64,000 bases of DNA from Armigeres subalbatus (lineage: Eukaryota; Arthropoda; Insecta; Diptera; Culicidae): positions 251,320,067 to 251,384,066 of the forward strand of contig NC_085139.1 in NCBI RefSeq assembly GCF_024139115.2. Reading direction: 5' to 3'. The notes beneath the pieces are model-generated. The model worked only from the letters and a program-made list of their open reading frames with translations. It had not been told where the DNA came from and did not search any database. Shown here piece by piece: positions 32,641 through 45,000 of the stretch (its first letter is position 1; every line of letters starts with the position of its first letter). A program made the translations under genes and the position numbers.

Positions 32641-32889
32641 AATAGTCACCGTCCAAGTTCGTTGTGTGTCCAATTTCTTTGCCAACTTTGAAGAGTAAGA
32701 GTACTCTGACGGACTTATGGGAAAAACTCGTTGCACGAGAACATATTTACTGTTCTCCTATTATTTTTTCTTTTTATCAACCCATCATTCTTTGGACAAT
32801 ATTGGAGCAATAATTATGTGACTTTTTGAAACACCGCAATAAATAATTTAGTTTTCAATTATTAATGAAAACTAAAGTTTCTTCCTTAA

Positions 32890-33215
32890 AATATCCATTC
32901 GACAGAACGTCATTCGACTAAATATTCCAAGATTATTCATTCGAAAATCGGCTTTCGACCAAATGTCCATTCGACCAAATGCACGAAGATTCTTCTTTCT
33001 AAAATCCGCTCTCGACGAAATGCCTATTCGACGTACTGTCCTTTCGGCCAAACGTCATTCGGCCAGATCCCCTACGTCTCTCGTGGACTAAAAATTCATT
33101 TTCGATTAAATGTCCATTCGACCAAATGTCCAATCCGACGTAATGTCCTTTCGACTTAATGCCATTCGACTAAATGTCAGTCGATGAAATACCTTTCGAC
33201 GAAATGGTATAGATT
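32890..33215. repeat. Degenerate 15-17 bp repeat (CATTCGACNAAATGTC)
   Basis: At least 12 words of the form 'attcgaccaaatgtcc', 'ttcgacgaaatgcc' and 'tttcgacttaatgcc' occur, spaced irregularly by 12-35 bp. It looks like an old simple satellite. No gene overlaps it. Confidence 0.75.
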
Positions 33216-33419
33216 CTGGAACTCGCCAGAACATTGATCACTATGAACGGAAACGAAGACAGGAAACAGCAGGCCCGTATCTGTCATGAGGACAAGCGGA
33301 GTGCTAGGATATTATGGAGCAGTTGCGCCGATCTCAGGATACACGAAAGTTCTGTCAGACTCAGAAGCTCAACGTAACCCGCGAAAACTTTATGCCACGA
33401 TCCGAAATTTTCAGGGATA

Positions 33420-33765
33420 AGCTGTTGAAGGATTTGAGTACCTCGGAGCTTTAGTGGCGTACAGTAGTGAAGTTGATGAAGTGAAAAGGCGTACTGCACT
33501 CTGCAAATAGGGCTTACCAGGGTAACCAGCGGTATAGAGAAGAATGGCATCTGGCGGCTACGCATGAATCACGAGATGTGCCAAGTACCAGGAACGGTGG
33601 ACTGCACACGTTGTTCGTATGCTAGAAGAGTTTACCTCGTTTTTTGGTTATTTCTAGCCTTTGATTTTATTAAAACATAAAAAAATTATTGAACACGATT
33701 GGCCCATGATCGAAACCAGTGGTAAGAAAACTCCACTCGGCGTAGTATCATCAAGAAGGAGCTGC
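33420..33765 (+). pseudogene. RTE-C family, decayed 3' fragment
   Basis: The translation starts GFEYLGALVA and VKRRTALCK, the block just after the RT in RTE elements. A rearranged NHEMCQV-like piece follows near 33565. Bases 33690-33765 ('tggcccatgatcgaaacc', 'ccactcggcgtag') match the 3' end of the copy at 17393-18860. Internal deletions and about 70 bp of foreign sequence (33630-33690) separate the blocks. Confidence 0.7.
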
Positions 33766-35224
33766 TGCTCACCAAGTGTCAAGTTAGTTTAATCAACTGA
33801 TTGCTCACTTATCTCACAAAGCCACAACTGTAATTTTATGTTCTATTTTCGCACCTGATTGAAATAGCACTCTCGCACGTTCGTTACACTTTTCACATAC
33901 CCTAGCGTTAATTTACATAATTCCTAAATGAACAGCTGCACAAAACAATCGAGCAAAAAAGCTAAACTCTAATCGAATCAATCAAGCACCCAACCGAAGA
34001 ACCCGCTAAATCGCGATGATCGTTCAATCGGCGAACCGACCGAAGGGTCAGCACCATAATCGCCGTAATGATTATGATTTGCTATACGAAAGTAAAACGT
34101 GAGAGATCGAGGGCTCGCGCACTCACCGAAATACGGTCGATCGCTTACCTCCGCTCTGCTTACACGCGATTTGGGAATTATCGTTCGAACTTACAAATCA
34201 ATTTGTCCGGGTGAATAGAGGTAGGACCTAAAAGTGATTTTCGGGGCGAAGAAAAACTTTGAGATCACTGATTGGTTATCTCGATGTCGGTCGGATGGGT
34301 TGAAAATAAGTGTATTGAAATTTACGGCGGCCTAAGCTGCCCAAAATGAATTGATTATGAATTGTTCCATATTTCGAAGCGAATGGGCATTTTTGCGTGT
34401 ATCAAGTAGAAAGTATCGGCCTAAAGCTTCTTTTACGTGGAATTTAAACTCGGTAGGTATAGAAGAATTCAATGAAACGGATGATCTTTATTGCAGTTTT
34501 ATTGGTACAGCCGTAGCTTAGTGATCAATCTTTCCATTAAACTCCATCATTTCTTCCATATTTGTTCGACAAGCAATTTCCATTTCCGTTTGAACTACTG
34601 ATGCATTTCTACCATTTTTCATAACATTGTCATATACAATTGGTCAATCTTGCATACACTAAAAACGAAAAACAATTTTCTGGGTTTTTCAACCGTTCAT
34701 ATGTATTAGACCTCTTCATGTTTTCAAAAAGTATCAAAAATTCAATCGGTCAGCCCAGCATCACAATTCTTATGCTAAAATAAGTCTCCTGTCAAATTTT
34801 CAGCTAATTCGGATAAAATTTCGAGGTGGCTCAAGTCGATTTAGTGTTTTTGGGCTATTTTCAATTTTGGAAAAAATCTAACAAGAGATATAAACGTCGA
34901 AAACTATCGCAACAACCTCTATACGGAAGCTTTTGGTGTGCTCTACAAGTCTTGTGAACATTGTGATTCGTTCCGTTCACGTTTTGTCCATGTTAAAGTG
35001 ATTTTCAAGCTTTTAAGTGCATAAAAATACTGTTTCCCCCAAAAGTCGTTGTTCTACAAAATTCTTGAGTTTATGACAAATGATTGTTAATTTATTATAT
35101 TATTATTCCTCTTTTTTCCCTGGAAATTTGAGTAATATAATTGCATATGTGCGATTTACCGTTAAATTCTTAAAAATCAGAAGCTGAACATTTGTAATAA
35201 ATTTGCACGTTAGGATTTCTTCAA
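33766..35224. other. Unassigned intergenic DNA
   Basis: No open frame over 60 codons and no repeat match within the window was found here. A moderately GC-rich patch at 34100-34190 contains GGTGAGT and GGTAAGC words on the - strand that could be splice donors. No exon can be defined. Confidence 0.4.
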
Positions 35225-35299
35225 GCAAGTTTATTATTTGTTTATTTGTTTATTTATTAAAATAATTCAACTGACAATGAATGTCTACATGAATATTAG

Positions 35300-38290
35300 T
35301 TAAACTAATTGGTTACGGTCAGCGGTACGGAAAAAGTCTAGTAACCGATGACGAAAAACGTCAACTGATGAATTAAAGTCAAAAATATCGAAGAATTCGT
35401 TGAAGCGGCGACTGATGAATCGAATTGGTTCGTGTAGTGCATAGTTGCTAGACTGTGGTTCTAGAAGCAAAAATAGACGTTGACGAAGAGGTCTTTCAGG
35501 TGCATATAGATTTAACTGCGACAGTAGTGCTGGACAATTGATGTGACCCGTGAGCAGCTTCCCAGCAAACGTAGCTCGAGCGGCGATCCGTCTAAACTCT
35601 AGTGGTTCGATGCTAATCAACCGGCACCGCTCCTCGTACGGTGGCAAGTTCGTCGGATCACGCCACCTTAGGGATCGAAGAGCGTATCTTAGAAACTTCC
35701 GTTGAACGGCTTCGATCCTAGCGATCCATGTGGTCTGGAAAGGGCACCAAACAACAGCGGATGATTCCAGTATTGATCGCACAAGGGAACAGTACAGTGA
35801 TCTAAAGCATAACGGATCACGGAATTCACCGGCAATTTTGAAAATAAAACCCAATTGACGATTAGCTCGGGCTACAATGTCATCGTAGTGAGGTCTGTAT
35901 GTAAGTCCGCTGTCCAGGATAACGCCAAGATCCTTAATGTGCTGAACGCGAGTGAGCGATCGTCCAGACAGGACATAGTCGAAGATGATTGGTGCGTTTT
36001 TCCGGTGATATGAAATGATGTTGCATTTTTCAATACTTAAGTCCATGAGATTTCTTGAGCACCAGTCCGCAAAAATATACAACATATTTTGCAGTTCGTT
36101 GCAGTCTGTCAGTTTTTTATATAACGTAATATATTTTTGGAATTGTCTGCGTAGAGGCGGTAGCCTTGTGACAACAGCAGAAAACTATCGTTAATACAGG
36201 TCGAGAACAGTACAGGGCCCAGATTACTGCCTTGAGGTACTCCCGATTTTTTTGCGAAAAGTTCTGATTCTGACGTGTCAATTTTTACACGCATCGAACG
36301 ATTCTGCAAATATGACCTAAACCAATCGCTAGCCGTTGATGAGACGCCGAGTAACATCAGCTTAGCAAGCAGAATTTCATGGTCAACTGTATCGAAAGCG
36401 GCTTTCAGATCCATATATGCTGCATCTACCTGCCATCCGGAATCCAAACAACGCAGGCAGCTGGACGTAAATTGAACCAAGTTCGTAGTAACTGACCGCT
36501 TCGGATAAAAACCGTGTTGATCGAAATCAATGTAGTTTTTAAAACACGCAAATAAAGCGTCATGCATGATAATTTCAAACAACTTCGAACAGGCAGGCAG
36601 AGATGTGATTCCGCGGTAATTGAGAATGTTCCGCTTATCTCCCTTTTTGTGCACCGGAAATATATACGAATGTTTCCAGTGCGAAGGAAACTCGCTTTGC
36701 AGTGCCGAAAGCTGGAAAATTCTCGCAAGTGGACGGCAGAGATTTACAGCACAACGTTTCAAAACTGATGATGGAATCCCATCTGGCCCGGTTTTGAAGG
36801 AGAGCTTCAGCTTGCGCATTGCGGCCATCACCATGTCTTCAGTAATGCGGGGAATGTCAAAATGCAGCACATCACGTGGCGTCCCGTCAATGGCACGTAA
36901 CACTTGCACCGGCGAGGCAGTGAAATCGTGAAACACTTGCTTGAATTGTCGGGCGAACAGATTACATTTCTCTTTTTCGGTATCTGCTGTGTCATTTCCA
37001 AGAAACATAGAACAAGGAAGCCCAGATTCCTTCCGTTTGGAATTAACAAACGACCAAAAGTTTTTTGGGTTCTTACGTAGGTTTGCTTCGGTTCGTCTCA
37101 CGTGTCGATTGTAGAGGAAATGGTTGTACTTGCGGTAACGATTACTTGCGAAATTGAATAGTTGTTTAGAATATGGTGAGCGATAATTGCAGTATTTACG
37201 GAGAGCAGCTGAACGCTGTCGTTTCAGTGCACGTAGGCGTGAATTCGACCATGGAGGTTTCTGCGGGGGTCGTCTGGTTGGAACAGTGTGGAGAAATGCA
37301 TCTTCCAGCGCAATACTAAAGAAATCCACTGCATCATTGATACTGTTAGTCGATTCAATAAATTGCCAATCAATTACCGCAAGCGCGTCATTCAGTGCAT
37401 CATAATCGGCCCGTCGAAAGTCAAGAGAGTAACATTCAGATGGCGACGAATGACGAATCGGATCAGGTAGAGTAAAAGACACTTCGAGAGCAGGGTGGTC
37501 GGCATCTAAACTGATCAGTGGTTCGACTGGTAGGGAAATGCGTGTGCTCGGTAATGCGGGATCATTCGCCAGGACTAGATCTAGCAATCGTCCGTTTCGG
37601 TTCGGAATGGAATTCACTTGAGTGAAACCATTAAAGTTAAATCCATCCAACAGAGTACAGCATGCCACCGGCATATGCGAAAGCAGTGGATCTATCACAG
37701 GTATGTCGTTGTCGGTGAAGCGCCATTGTAATCCGGCTTGGTTGTAATCGCCAAATAGGAGCGCCGGAGAGTGTGGGCCTAAACTAGAAGAAATTGAGGC
37801 TAACGAATCCACATGCTCACGGATAATAGTGCAGTCATTTTTCCGGTCAGGAGGAAGGTAAACTGCGCCTACGGAGAGAGTGTCTCGTGGAAGCTGCACA
37901 ACAATCCAAAGTTGCTCTAATAAGCTAGAGATGGGCGACACGCTCAGGTAGCTGGTTAGCCTAGTAGAAACTGCAATTAGGACACCACCGCCACGCAGTT
38001 TGTGGCTATTTAACGTTGATCGGTCAGTTCTAAACACGTTGTACATTGATCCGAAAAGTTGCGAAGAATGGATCCTGTCATCCAACCACGTTTCCGTCAA
38101 AACAATCAAATCATATTCAGCCAAATCATATTCAGGAAACTGCCAGAAAGAACGGGTCAATTTTGGTCCTCAATCCACGAACATTCTGGTAATAAATTCG
38201 CAGCCCATTTGATCGACGATCCGGAGAGCTGCAAATTAGTGGGGATTCAGACACCGAAAGTTCAAAACCATGATAATACTTGCCTTACGT
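35300..38290 (-). pseudogene. CR1-like ORF2 (endonuclease + reverse transcriptase), few lesions
   Basis: The reading starts near 38290 with YYQNVRGLRTKIDPFF (about 38210-38160). A 15-bp duplication (gaatatgatttggct twice, 38105-38143) and a frame change follow. From 38160 the endonuclease is open: LTETW, GGGVLIAV, GDYNQAGLQW, LLDLVLAND and SLDADHPALEV. The RT contains KTGPDGIPSSVLKRC, PVHKKGDKRNILNYRG, AAYMDLKAAFDTVDHE, KSGVPQGSNLGPVLF and YRLYADN. The last catalytic Asp is Asn (codon at 36142-36144). A single frameshift in an A run near 36115-36125 leads into the C-terminal frame 36085-35300 (WCSRNLMDLSIEKCNI, IKDLGVILDSGL, YCSLVRSILE). The substitution and the frameshifts imply no polymerase activity. 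Confidence 0.85.
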
Positions 38291-38469
38291 TGCAGGCCGG
38301 AAGCCCCCTCTACCATCACCAAACACAGGACCGGGACGATGACGATGGCGGAAGTTAGCAGGAGGCGCGACTGGAATGGGAGGTTCGGAGGCTTCCTCAG
38401 TACCTGTTTTAGGGTGTCCCGGATCCGATGAGTTGTTGTCGATAGCGAAAGCAGGCGGGCTGATGTTAT

Positions 38470-39234
38470 TTATTCGTTTTTTGTTAATTCCACGAACTCA
38501 CGAAACTGCAATCCGGAAGGCCACGAAGCAGGGTCCAGTGCAATATCCTTCAGACCCGGATCCAAGCCGATCTTAAATGACACAAATGTCAAGCTCGATG
38601 CATCCCTTCCTTTTGGAACCAACCGAGCTACATCGATGGGATCAGTTGTGTCCAAACAGCGTGAAACAACACTCCGCACGTCATTATCACTTATGAGTGG
38701 ATTCAACCGAGATAGGTATAACCAAAACTTAATCGGTGGTGCAGCGGCGGAGACAGAAGCAACAGAAAGATCGCTCAAATCAATTGTCTTCGTTCCTCTC
38801 GTGGCAGGTGCATTTATTTCTGGTCCATCATCCCGACGGCGTTTTGCACTTGGTCTAGGCCATATAGGTGTAGCACTAAGTGAAGATGAACGGTGGCGTT
38901 GTGGTGTGGCAGCAAATCGATCGACTTTTTTGCCTAGCTCAGCCACGATTTCATGCAGTTGTTGAACCTGTGCGGGTAGAGATGCAAGCGCGGGCGGGTG
39001 TTCTACATTCTGTTGCTCAGCGATGTACCGACGAATTGAACGGCCATTCAGTTCTTCTCGGCAGGATTGACAAATAAACATTATCTTTCCTGACGATAAC
39101 GGTTCCTTCATATTGCGAACATTGAGCCCACAGCACTGTTGATTGATATGGAAATAAACTTCGCAAAAACCACAGCACAACGGCTCGAGGTCGTTTATTT
39201 CGTGTTGGCATTCTCCGCATTGTTGTTTCTCCAT
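38470..39234 (-). CDS. CR1-like ORF1 with PHD-like zinc finger
   Basis: The chosen start is the internal Met at 39234 (MEKQQCGEC), because it directly precedes the zinc finger; the frame stays open up to 39309. Cysteines and histidine follow the order CGEC, CCGFC, FH, CC and CQSC over about 50 residues, a PHD/RING-like pattern. A Ser/Arg-rich linker (HRRSSSLSATP-like) and a conserved-looking C-terminal part (IKFWLYLSRLNPLISDNDV, DPIDVARLVPKG and SLTFVSFKIGLDP) follow. The last resembles the RNA-binding fold seen in insect ORF1 proteins. The role inferred from the family is binding of element RNA in a ribonucleoprotein. ORF2 begins about 180 bp downstream. No internal stop is present. Confidence 0.75.
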   Translation of the reverse strand: MEKQQCGECQHEINDLEPLCCGFCEVYFHINQQCCGLNVRNMKEPLSSGKIMFICQSCREELNGRSIRRYIAEQQNVEHPPALASLPAQVQQLHEIVAELGKKVDRFAATPQRHRSSSLSATPIWPRPSAKRRRDDGPEINAPATRGTKTIDLSDLSVASVSAAAPPIKFWLYLSRLNPLISDNDVRSVVSRCLDTTDPIDVARLVPKGRDASSLTFVSFKIGLDPGLKDIALDPASWPSGLQFREFVELTKNE

Positions 39235-39320
39235 TCTGCTTTGATATAGGGCACAATATTTTCGTTGCTTGATTCGGCTAATCGGCTGCACAATTTCACA
39301 GTATTTCACAATATTACGAT

Positions 39321-40470
39321 TGTATACTAATACGCGAAGAAACTATGATATATTTTAAAACACGAAAAGTCGTTTTACACAAACAAATTTCAACTTAATT
39401 AAGACGTAAACAAAGTGACTAGCATACTGTACGATACAATAACAATGTTCGAACAAAACGTAAATTAAATCATATGACATTTGATGCTTCCAACAAACAA
39501 CTTCCAAATTTTGTTAAATTCATCATATGTCTGCATGCTTTTAACATTGAGTGCATTGCAGTAACAAGTGAAATCGAAGCTTCTTTGTTTGAACAACTTG
39601 TTTGAAGAAATCTCAGGGTCTAATATTTATTTATATGAATCATAAGAAAATGATAGACCCCCTCCCCCAAAAGTGCAACCCCTTGCTTAAGCAACTTTTA
39701 ATAAATTTCTTAGCTCTAGCAGTTAATTATTGACAGATTGGTTACCAAAAGCGTAATTTTTGTATGGAAACTCAACTTGAAAGCACGTTGTAATACTTAC
39801 AAGCACAGGAACATCCTAATTTCGACTATATAATCTATGCACCAATCACTGCGCAATCGATTGCACTGATGACATATTAAGACCAAAGAAGTTTTCTTCT
39901 ACCTTAATGTTAATGAAGTGTGTGCATCGGTCCGATAGTTACAAGTTACCTTACAAGGGAATGGTCTTGAGTTAGATTCTCAGTCACCTCAATAGTCCTT
40001 CGTCCAGTCATAGAAAGATGAGCACAGTGGATTAGTGTTACGGGCGAAGTGCCCGTCAACCAGAGAAGAATAAATAATTACATAACGCAAAAGCTCAAAG
40101 GTTCAGCCCAATCGGATGGTATTTGTCATCATAGTTTATGTCATTTTATTAACAGAATTGGAACATGAACAGGAAAAGCAATTGAAAAGAAGAATGGAAC
40201 AAGCAGAGCCGTAGCGTGGGCTCCCAGCGCCCTTGGCGAAAGTTCATTAGGTGCCCCTTTGTTACCAAAAAGAATATGCAATAAATAATACTAAAAGAGC
40301 ATTCGAATCTTACCTACCAAAAAAAGTAGGATTAAAAGTTTTGATACTTGAAAAACATTCAATATTCATTGGTATTGATACTAGAAAGTCTAAGTGGATT
40401 ACATTAAATTCCCCTTAATGTAAGTCCATAAAAGTTGCTCAAAGTTCTTTACAGAAATTTACAAAGTATA
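39321..40470. other. Unassigned DNA with one dispersed repeat
   Basis: Bases 40086-40160 resemble 8101-8230 ('ctcaaaggttcagcccaatc', then 'ggatggtatttgtcat'), with an internal segment missing. The rest is AT-rich without supported genes. Confidence 0.45.
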
Positions 40471-41130
40471 CCGTCATCAGGGGTGACAATGGGTCAAATG
40501 GGGGTGAGAATGGGTCACTGTTTCAACTACTTAGAATGCTTGTAGAATAGATTGAATGTATCTGAGGGCAAGAAGACTAAAATATAAGAGACCTTTTTGA
40601 ACGATTTTGCTCTACGACATGGTTTCCCAAACTGTGGGTCCCGACCCCCAGGGGGGTCGCGAGCGGATTGTTGGTGGGTCGCGTAGAACAAATATTAATT
40701 GCAGCTCGAATGCCTTTTTATATTTTTTTTCAGGAACATAATTTCAAGTTTAAACCGCATTTTTTTCAAATATATTCATCACCACGCCATTTTAGAAACC
40801 ATTTATGCCTAAAAGCTGTCCCCTTAATGAAGTAAAATAAAAACATTTTGACAAACAATATCATGTTTGCCTTTTTTTGCATTTGTACATGAAGGTAACG
40901 TGAATATTTTTGTAAAACTTGCCGAGACAGATGACATTCTTATTCAATTGATGCTTAATACTACTTGGTAAAATGCATTTTTTCATAGGTGGGTCGCGAG
41001 ACATATAGAATTTTGCTAGGTGGGTCGCATACCCAAAAGTTTGGGAAGCTCTGCTCTACGACTTACAGACTGCCGGTGAGAGCGATGACCCATTCTCCCC
41101 CCCCAGACCCATTGTCACCCCCGATGGCGG
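40471..41130. mobile_element. TA-flanked MITE, interrupted by a hAT MITE
   Basis: The left end is CCGTCATCAGGGGTGACAAT and the right end is its inverse with mismatches (ATTGTCACCCCCGATGGCGG). TA lies outside both ends (40469-40470 and 41131-41132). The interior repeats GGGTC and GGGTGAGAATGGG near the ends. Without the 436-bp insert and one copy of its 8-bp duplication, the element would be about 216 bp. No coding sequence is present. Confidence 0.8.
40618..41053. mobile_element. 436-bp hAT-type MITE nested in the TA MITE
   Basis: The left end reads CATGGTTTCCCAAACTGTGG and the right end CCAAAAGTTTGGGAAGCTCTG without its first base, an imperfect inverted repeat of the CAGNGGTTCCCAAAC type common in hAT elements. 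The flanks are CTCTACGA at 40610-40617 and 41054-41061, an exact 8-bp duplication. Subterminal 'gggtcgcg' words occur at both ends. It is non-coding. Confidence 0.9.
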
Positions 41131-42049
41131 TAACACTGAAAGTCGGGGCTTAAGAAATATATTACATCTTAAAAAAAATTTCAAATGATCACAATCACCA
41201 ATTTTTACTTGATGCACTAAATAACCATTTTCTTTTTTAACTTATGCTCGAATATTATTGCTAAATATTAAAAAATAAAATGGGGTACCAAATGGTGAGT
41301 TGGCATCCGGGAAGAGGCGCGTAACATAGCTCTGGTCCTAACAAGTTCCAACACTTACGCTTCCACGGGTCTTCCGATGACAATTGACCGTCAACTAAGG
41401 GTTGCGTACTTAGCTGGTAGTGTAGCCTGGGCACAAGAGTTATTCAAATTTTGACTTTTTCGCTCCCGTGTGCTTAAACGATTGTTTTTGATATTTTAAT
41501 TAAGGGTATGCGATAACACACTTTTTCCTAACGAAACGAAACGAAATTTAAAATGTCTATGTTGATTCGGATCGAAACGATACGAAATATAGAATTCTTT
41601 CCAGACTTCGAAACGATACGAAATCAAGGTTCATTTAATTCGAAATACTCGAAACGAAACGAAATTTTAATTTTTTTTCCGCGAAATTTTTATTAAATTG
41701 GTTTTACATTATGTACGCAATTCTGATTTCACTTTTTCCGAAGTCGAGTAACTGTTTTGCGACCAAAAGAGCTATAATAACAGAAAGTCAATCTGTGATA
41801 GATCACCACATACTCGCCGCATATACCATTGGCGATAAGGCAATACCCCATCATTTTTGCCGCTTTCAAAGGAATTCATCGTGGAGCATGTGCTCCCGAA
41901 TCTGATCAATTTTATATCAGTAAGTATATAAAAATAAAAAAATTGTGGGATTTTTCATATATGGATTCAAATGTCGTTTAAAACCTTTTTTTTTTCCTTG
42001 TCGGGTATATTTTATTACTGCGACCATTTTTTGATCTATTGTAATATAT
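41131..42049. other. AT-rich DNA with a GAAACGAAAC-rich repeat
   Basis: Bases 41515-41690 carry many 'gaaacga' words ('aacgaaacgaaacgaaat', 'gaaacgatacgaaat'). A related palindromic copy is at about 50585-50790. No gene is supported; the 64-codon frame at 41711 is not recognised. Confidence 0.5.
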
Positions 42050-42076
42050 TCCCCTTTTTTTTCTCTTGCTATGTCA

Positions 42077-45000
42077 TTATGGCGTATCGCTATTGGAAGT
42101 GATCGTCATTGTTTGACTAACAGCTTCTCCCCAACACGGCTCAGCTTTTCGAATGAAATGCACCACCGAATTGGGATTTGTTCTACCAAGCTCAAGTGGT
42201 TCTATAAGCCCCTTGGTGAAGAACTTTTGTCTTGTTCGAAAAATGTCGGACAACGGCATAACAGATGTTCCGAATCTTCTTTTTCTATGTCGCAGAAGCG
42301 ACATAGATCATTCTGAAGTTTCCTATAAGCTTCAAACGATATCGACTCGGACAACGATATTTAATGAGACCCGTATAAGTGCTTAATAATTTTAAAATGT
42401 TGCGAGTCATGGAAACATTTGAAGTGATAAAACGCTCCGATTTCATAAAATTGGTTTCTATTTTCATAGATTCCCATACCTTCAGCACCATACGAAGAGA
42501 AAAAGTTGGCAAGCTGCAAAAAGGTTCCGGTCCTGTAAACCGACTTGATGATTCAAGTCTCGCCAGAATATCGGCTTTTTCGTTACCATCTATTCCACAG
42601 TGTTCTGGAACCCAATACAGGTTGACTTGGTTGAGACAAGACAATTTTTGGAGGGAATGAATGCATTCCCAAACTTGTTTTGAAGTGCATGTTGCCGACT
42701 TTAGAGCATTCAAAGCTGCTTGGATGTCGGACATTTTGCATATATTTGAGTGTCTGTAGTTCCTACGCAAACATCCCGAGCAACACAAGTCAGACAAAAA
42801 TGGTTGCAGCAACTTGTTTGTGACCAAATCTGGTCATAAAAGAGTTGCAGTAACCTATGTGATACATGTGTGCTACTAGGGATATTACAGAACACTCTAG
42901 AATTGCGTGAACTTCCGCTTGGAATACGGATGGCCAACTTCCCATGGGAATCGATATGTCTATCCCAGGGCCAGTAACTCCTGCTCCCACTTGGTTGTTC
43001 ATTTTTGAACCGTCAGTATGAAACGTAATTGATCCTGAGCGAAGTTTTGGTCCTCCATTTAACCATCTATTGCGCCCAGGATCAATTACTTTGAACAGTC
43101 GATTGAAATTGTATTTTTCTCCATCCAGTCTCTATTGTTTAGTACTAAGGAATTTGAAATGAAGTTTTTTATTTAGAATGCAAAGATGACCCTTAAGGTC
43201 ACCTCCTAAGAGGTTTTCGGATCTTCTGATCCTCAAGGCAATCTTTTCAGCTTCTAATTGTACAATTTGATGCAGAGGAAGCATGTACAGTAAAGCATTT
43301 AGTGCACTCGATGGTGTACTGCTCATTGCACCTGTAATTGAGATAGTCGCTAATCGTTGAAGTTTTTCGAGCTTCATCTGAGCACTCTTCTCTTTCGTCT
43401 TTGGCCACCAGACCAACGAACCATAGGTAATTCTTGGTTTTACTATAGCTGAATATATCCAATGGATCATTTTCGGCTTAAGTCCCCATTTCCTACCAAA
43501 AGTTCGTTTACTAATCCATAGAGCATTTGTCGCTTTATTAATGGCGTGTTCTAAATGCATGTTCCAGTTAAGTTTGCTATCAAGAACTACGCCAAGGAAT
43601 TTGACTGTATTTGAAAGTTCCAATCGTGTACCTTTCAATATCATGTTGTTTAGTGAGAATTTCCTCCTACGCGTGAAGGGCACAATAGTGGTTTTGGACG
43701 GATTTACACTCAATCCTTCTCTATCGCACCATGTGGAGACATAGTTTAAAGCAGTTTGCATTCTGTTGGCGATAATGTCATTGTATTTGCCTCGTACTAT
43801 TATGACAATATCGTCAGCGAAACCAATTACTTCGAAGCCCTGGGCTATAAGGTATTTGAGAAGATCATCTACTATTAAAGACCACAATAAAGGTGATAAT
43901 ACGCCTCCTTGTGGGCACCCTTTGATTGCTCTAACACTAATGTGAGAGTTTCCAAGGTCAGCTGATATTTCTCTTTTGTTAACATTTCTTTAATCCAATC
44001 TACAATGCATTTATCGAAGCCACGATTTGACATTGCCTTTTTATGGAATTATGAGAAGTGTTGTCAAAAGCTTCCTCTATATCTAAGAAAGCAGCAAGGA
44101 AAATTCATTTTGCTTCAAAAGATTTTCCTAATTTTGTAACAACTGCATGTAATGCGGTTACGGATGATTTACCTTCCTTTACCTTCCGAATTGGTGTTTG
44201 CTTAACGGTAAGTGGGTTAAATATGATGATATGTAAATCTATTATTTTTTCCATTATTTTCAGTAGACGGATGTCAAGCTTATTGGCCTAAAGGATTTTG
44301 GTGAGGTTTTATAATTTTTATTTGCCTTGGGGATAAATGTCACCCGTACTTGTCGCCAAACTGATGGAATGTAGCTCAACGATAAACTTACTTGAAACAG
44401 CTTTGTGAGGATAGGTATTAAAATTGCCTTACCTTTTGCAGTAGTACAGGAAACATTCCATCACTACCCGGTGATTTGAAAGGTTCAAAGGAATCTATTG
44501 CCCATTCAAACTTTCTTTCAGTAAAATTTGTGTGGCCAGAATACGTGCATCGTTCCTGGATCTTTCTAGCTCAGTCATTTCGTTCACTGTTCCATGAATC
44601 TGATGGCTGATTTCAATGATTTCAGTTCCTATTGCATTCGCATTTAGGTCTTCATTTGAACTGATAATAGACCCCGGGAACTGAGTGTTCATCATCAATT
44701 CTAAAGTTTCACTCACAGATGTAGTGAATAAGCCGTTTTTTTAAGTACCGAGTCCATTAGAATGCTCCTTGGATAGGATTTTTTTCAACCTAGCAGGAGT
44801 ATTTTTTATGTTTTCACATGTATGCCTCCAATGTTTCCTTTTATATCGCCTAATCTCTCGGTTGCAATCGGTGAGGGATTGTTTGTATTGTTTCAACTGT
44901 TGTGTACGCTTAGCCCGGTTGAATAGTTTTTGTTTTTTTTTGCGCAGTTTTTGTAATTTGTTGTTCCACCATGGTATGTCTCTATTTGTAGAGCGTAACT

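Larger units (their letters stand above)
35225..39320 (-). mobile_element. CR1-like two-ORF non-LTR retrotransposon, nearly intact
   Basis: The - strand order is 5' UTR, ORF1 (PHD-like zinc finger; 39234 to 38470), ORF2 (endonuclease, RT; about 38290 to 35300), a short 3' UTR and a tail of AAACAAAT-type repeats at about 35228-35256. A PHD-like ORF1 and a simple-repeat 3' tail are features of the CR1 group; Jockey-superfamily relatives are the alternative. Only a few lesions are visible, so this is among the youngest LINEs in the window. Confidence 0.8.

Noticed and set aside
40204..41335. Larger hAT element with ends CAGAGCCGTAGCG and CGCGTAACATAGCTCTG
   Set aside because: The ends look similar when inverted, but the 8-bp flanks (GGAACAAG and GTCCTAAC) do not match, so the element is not supported.
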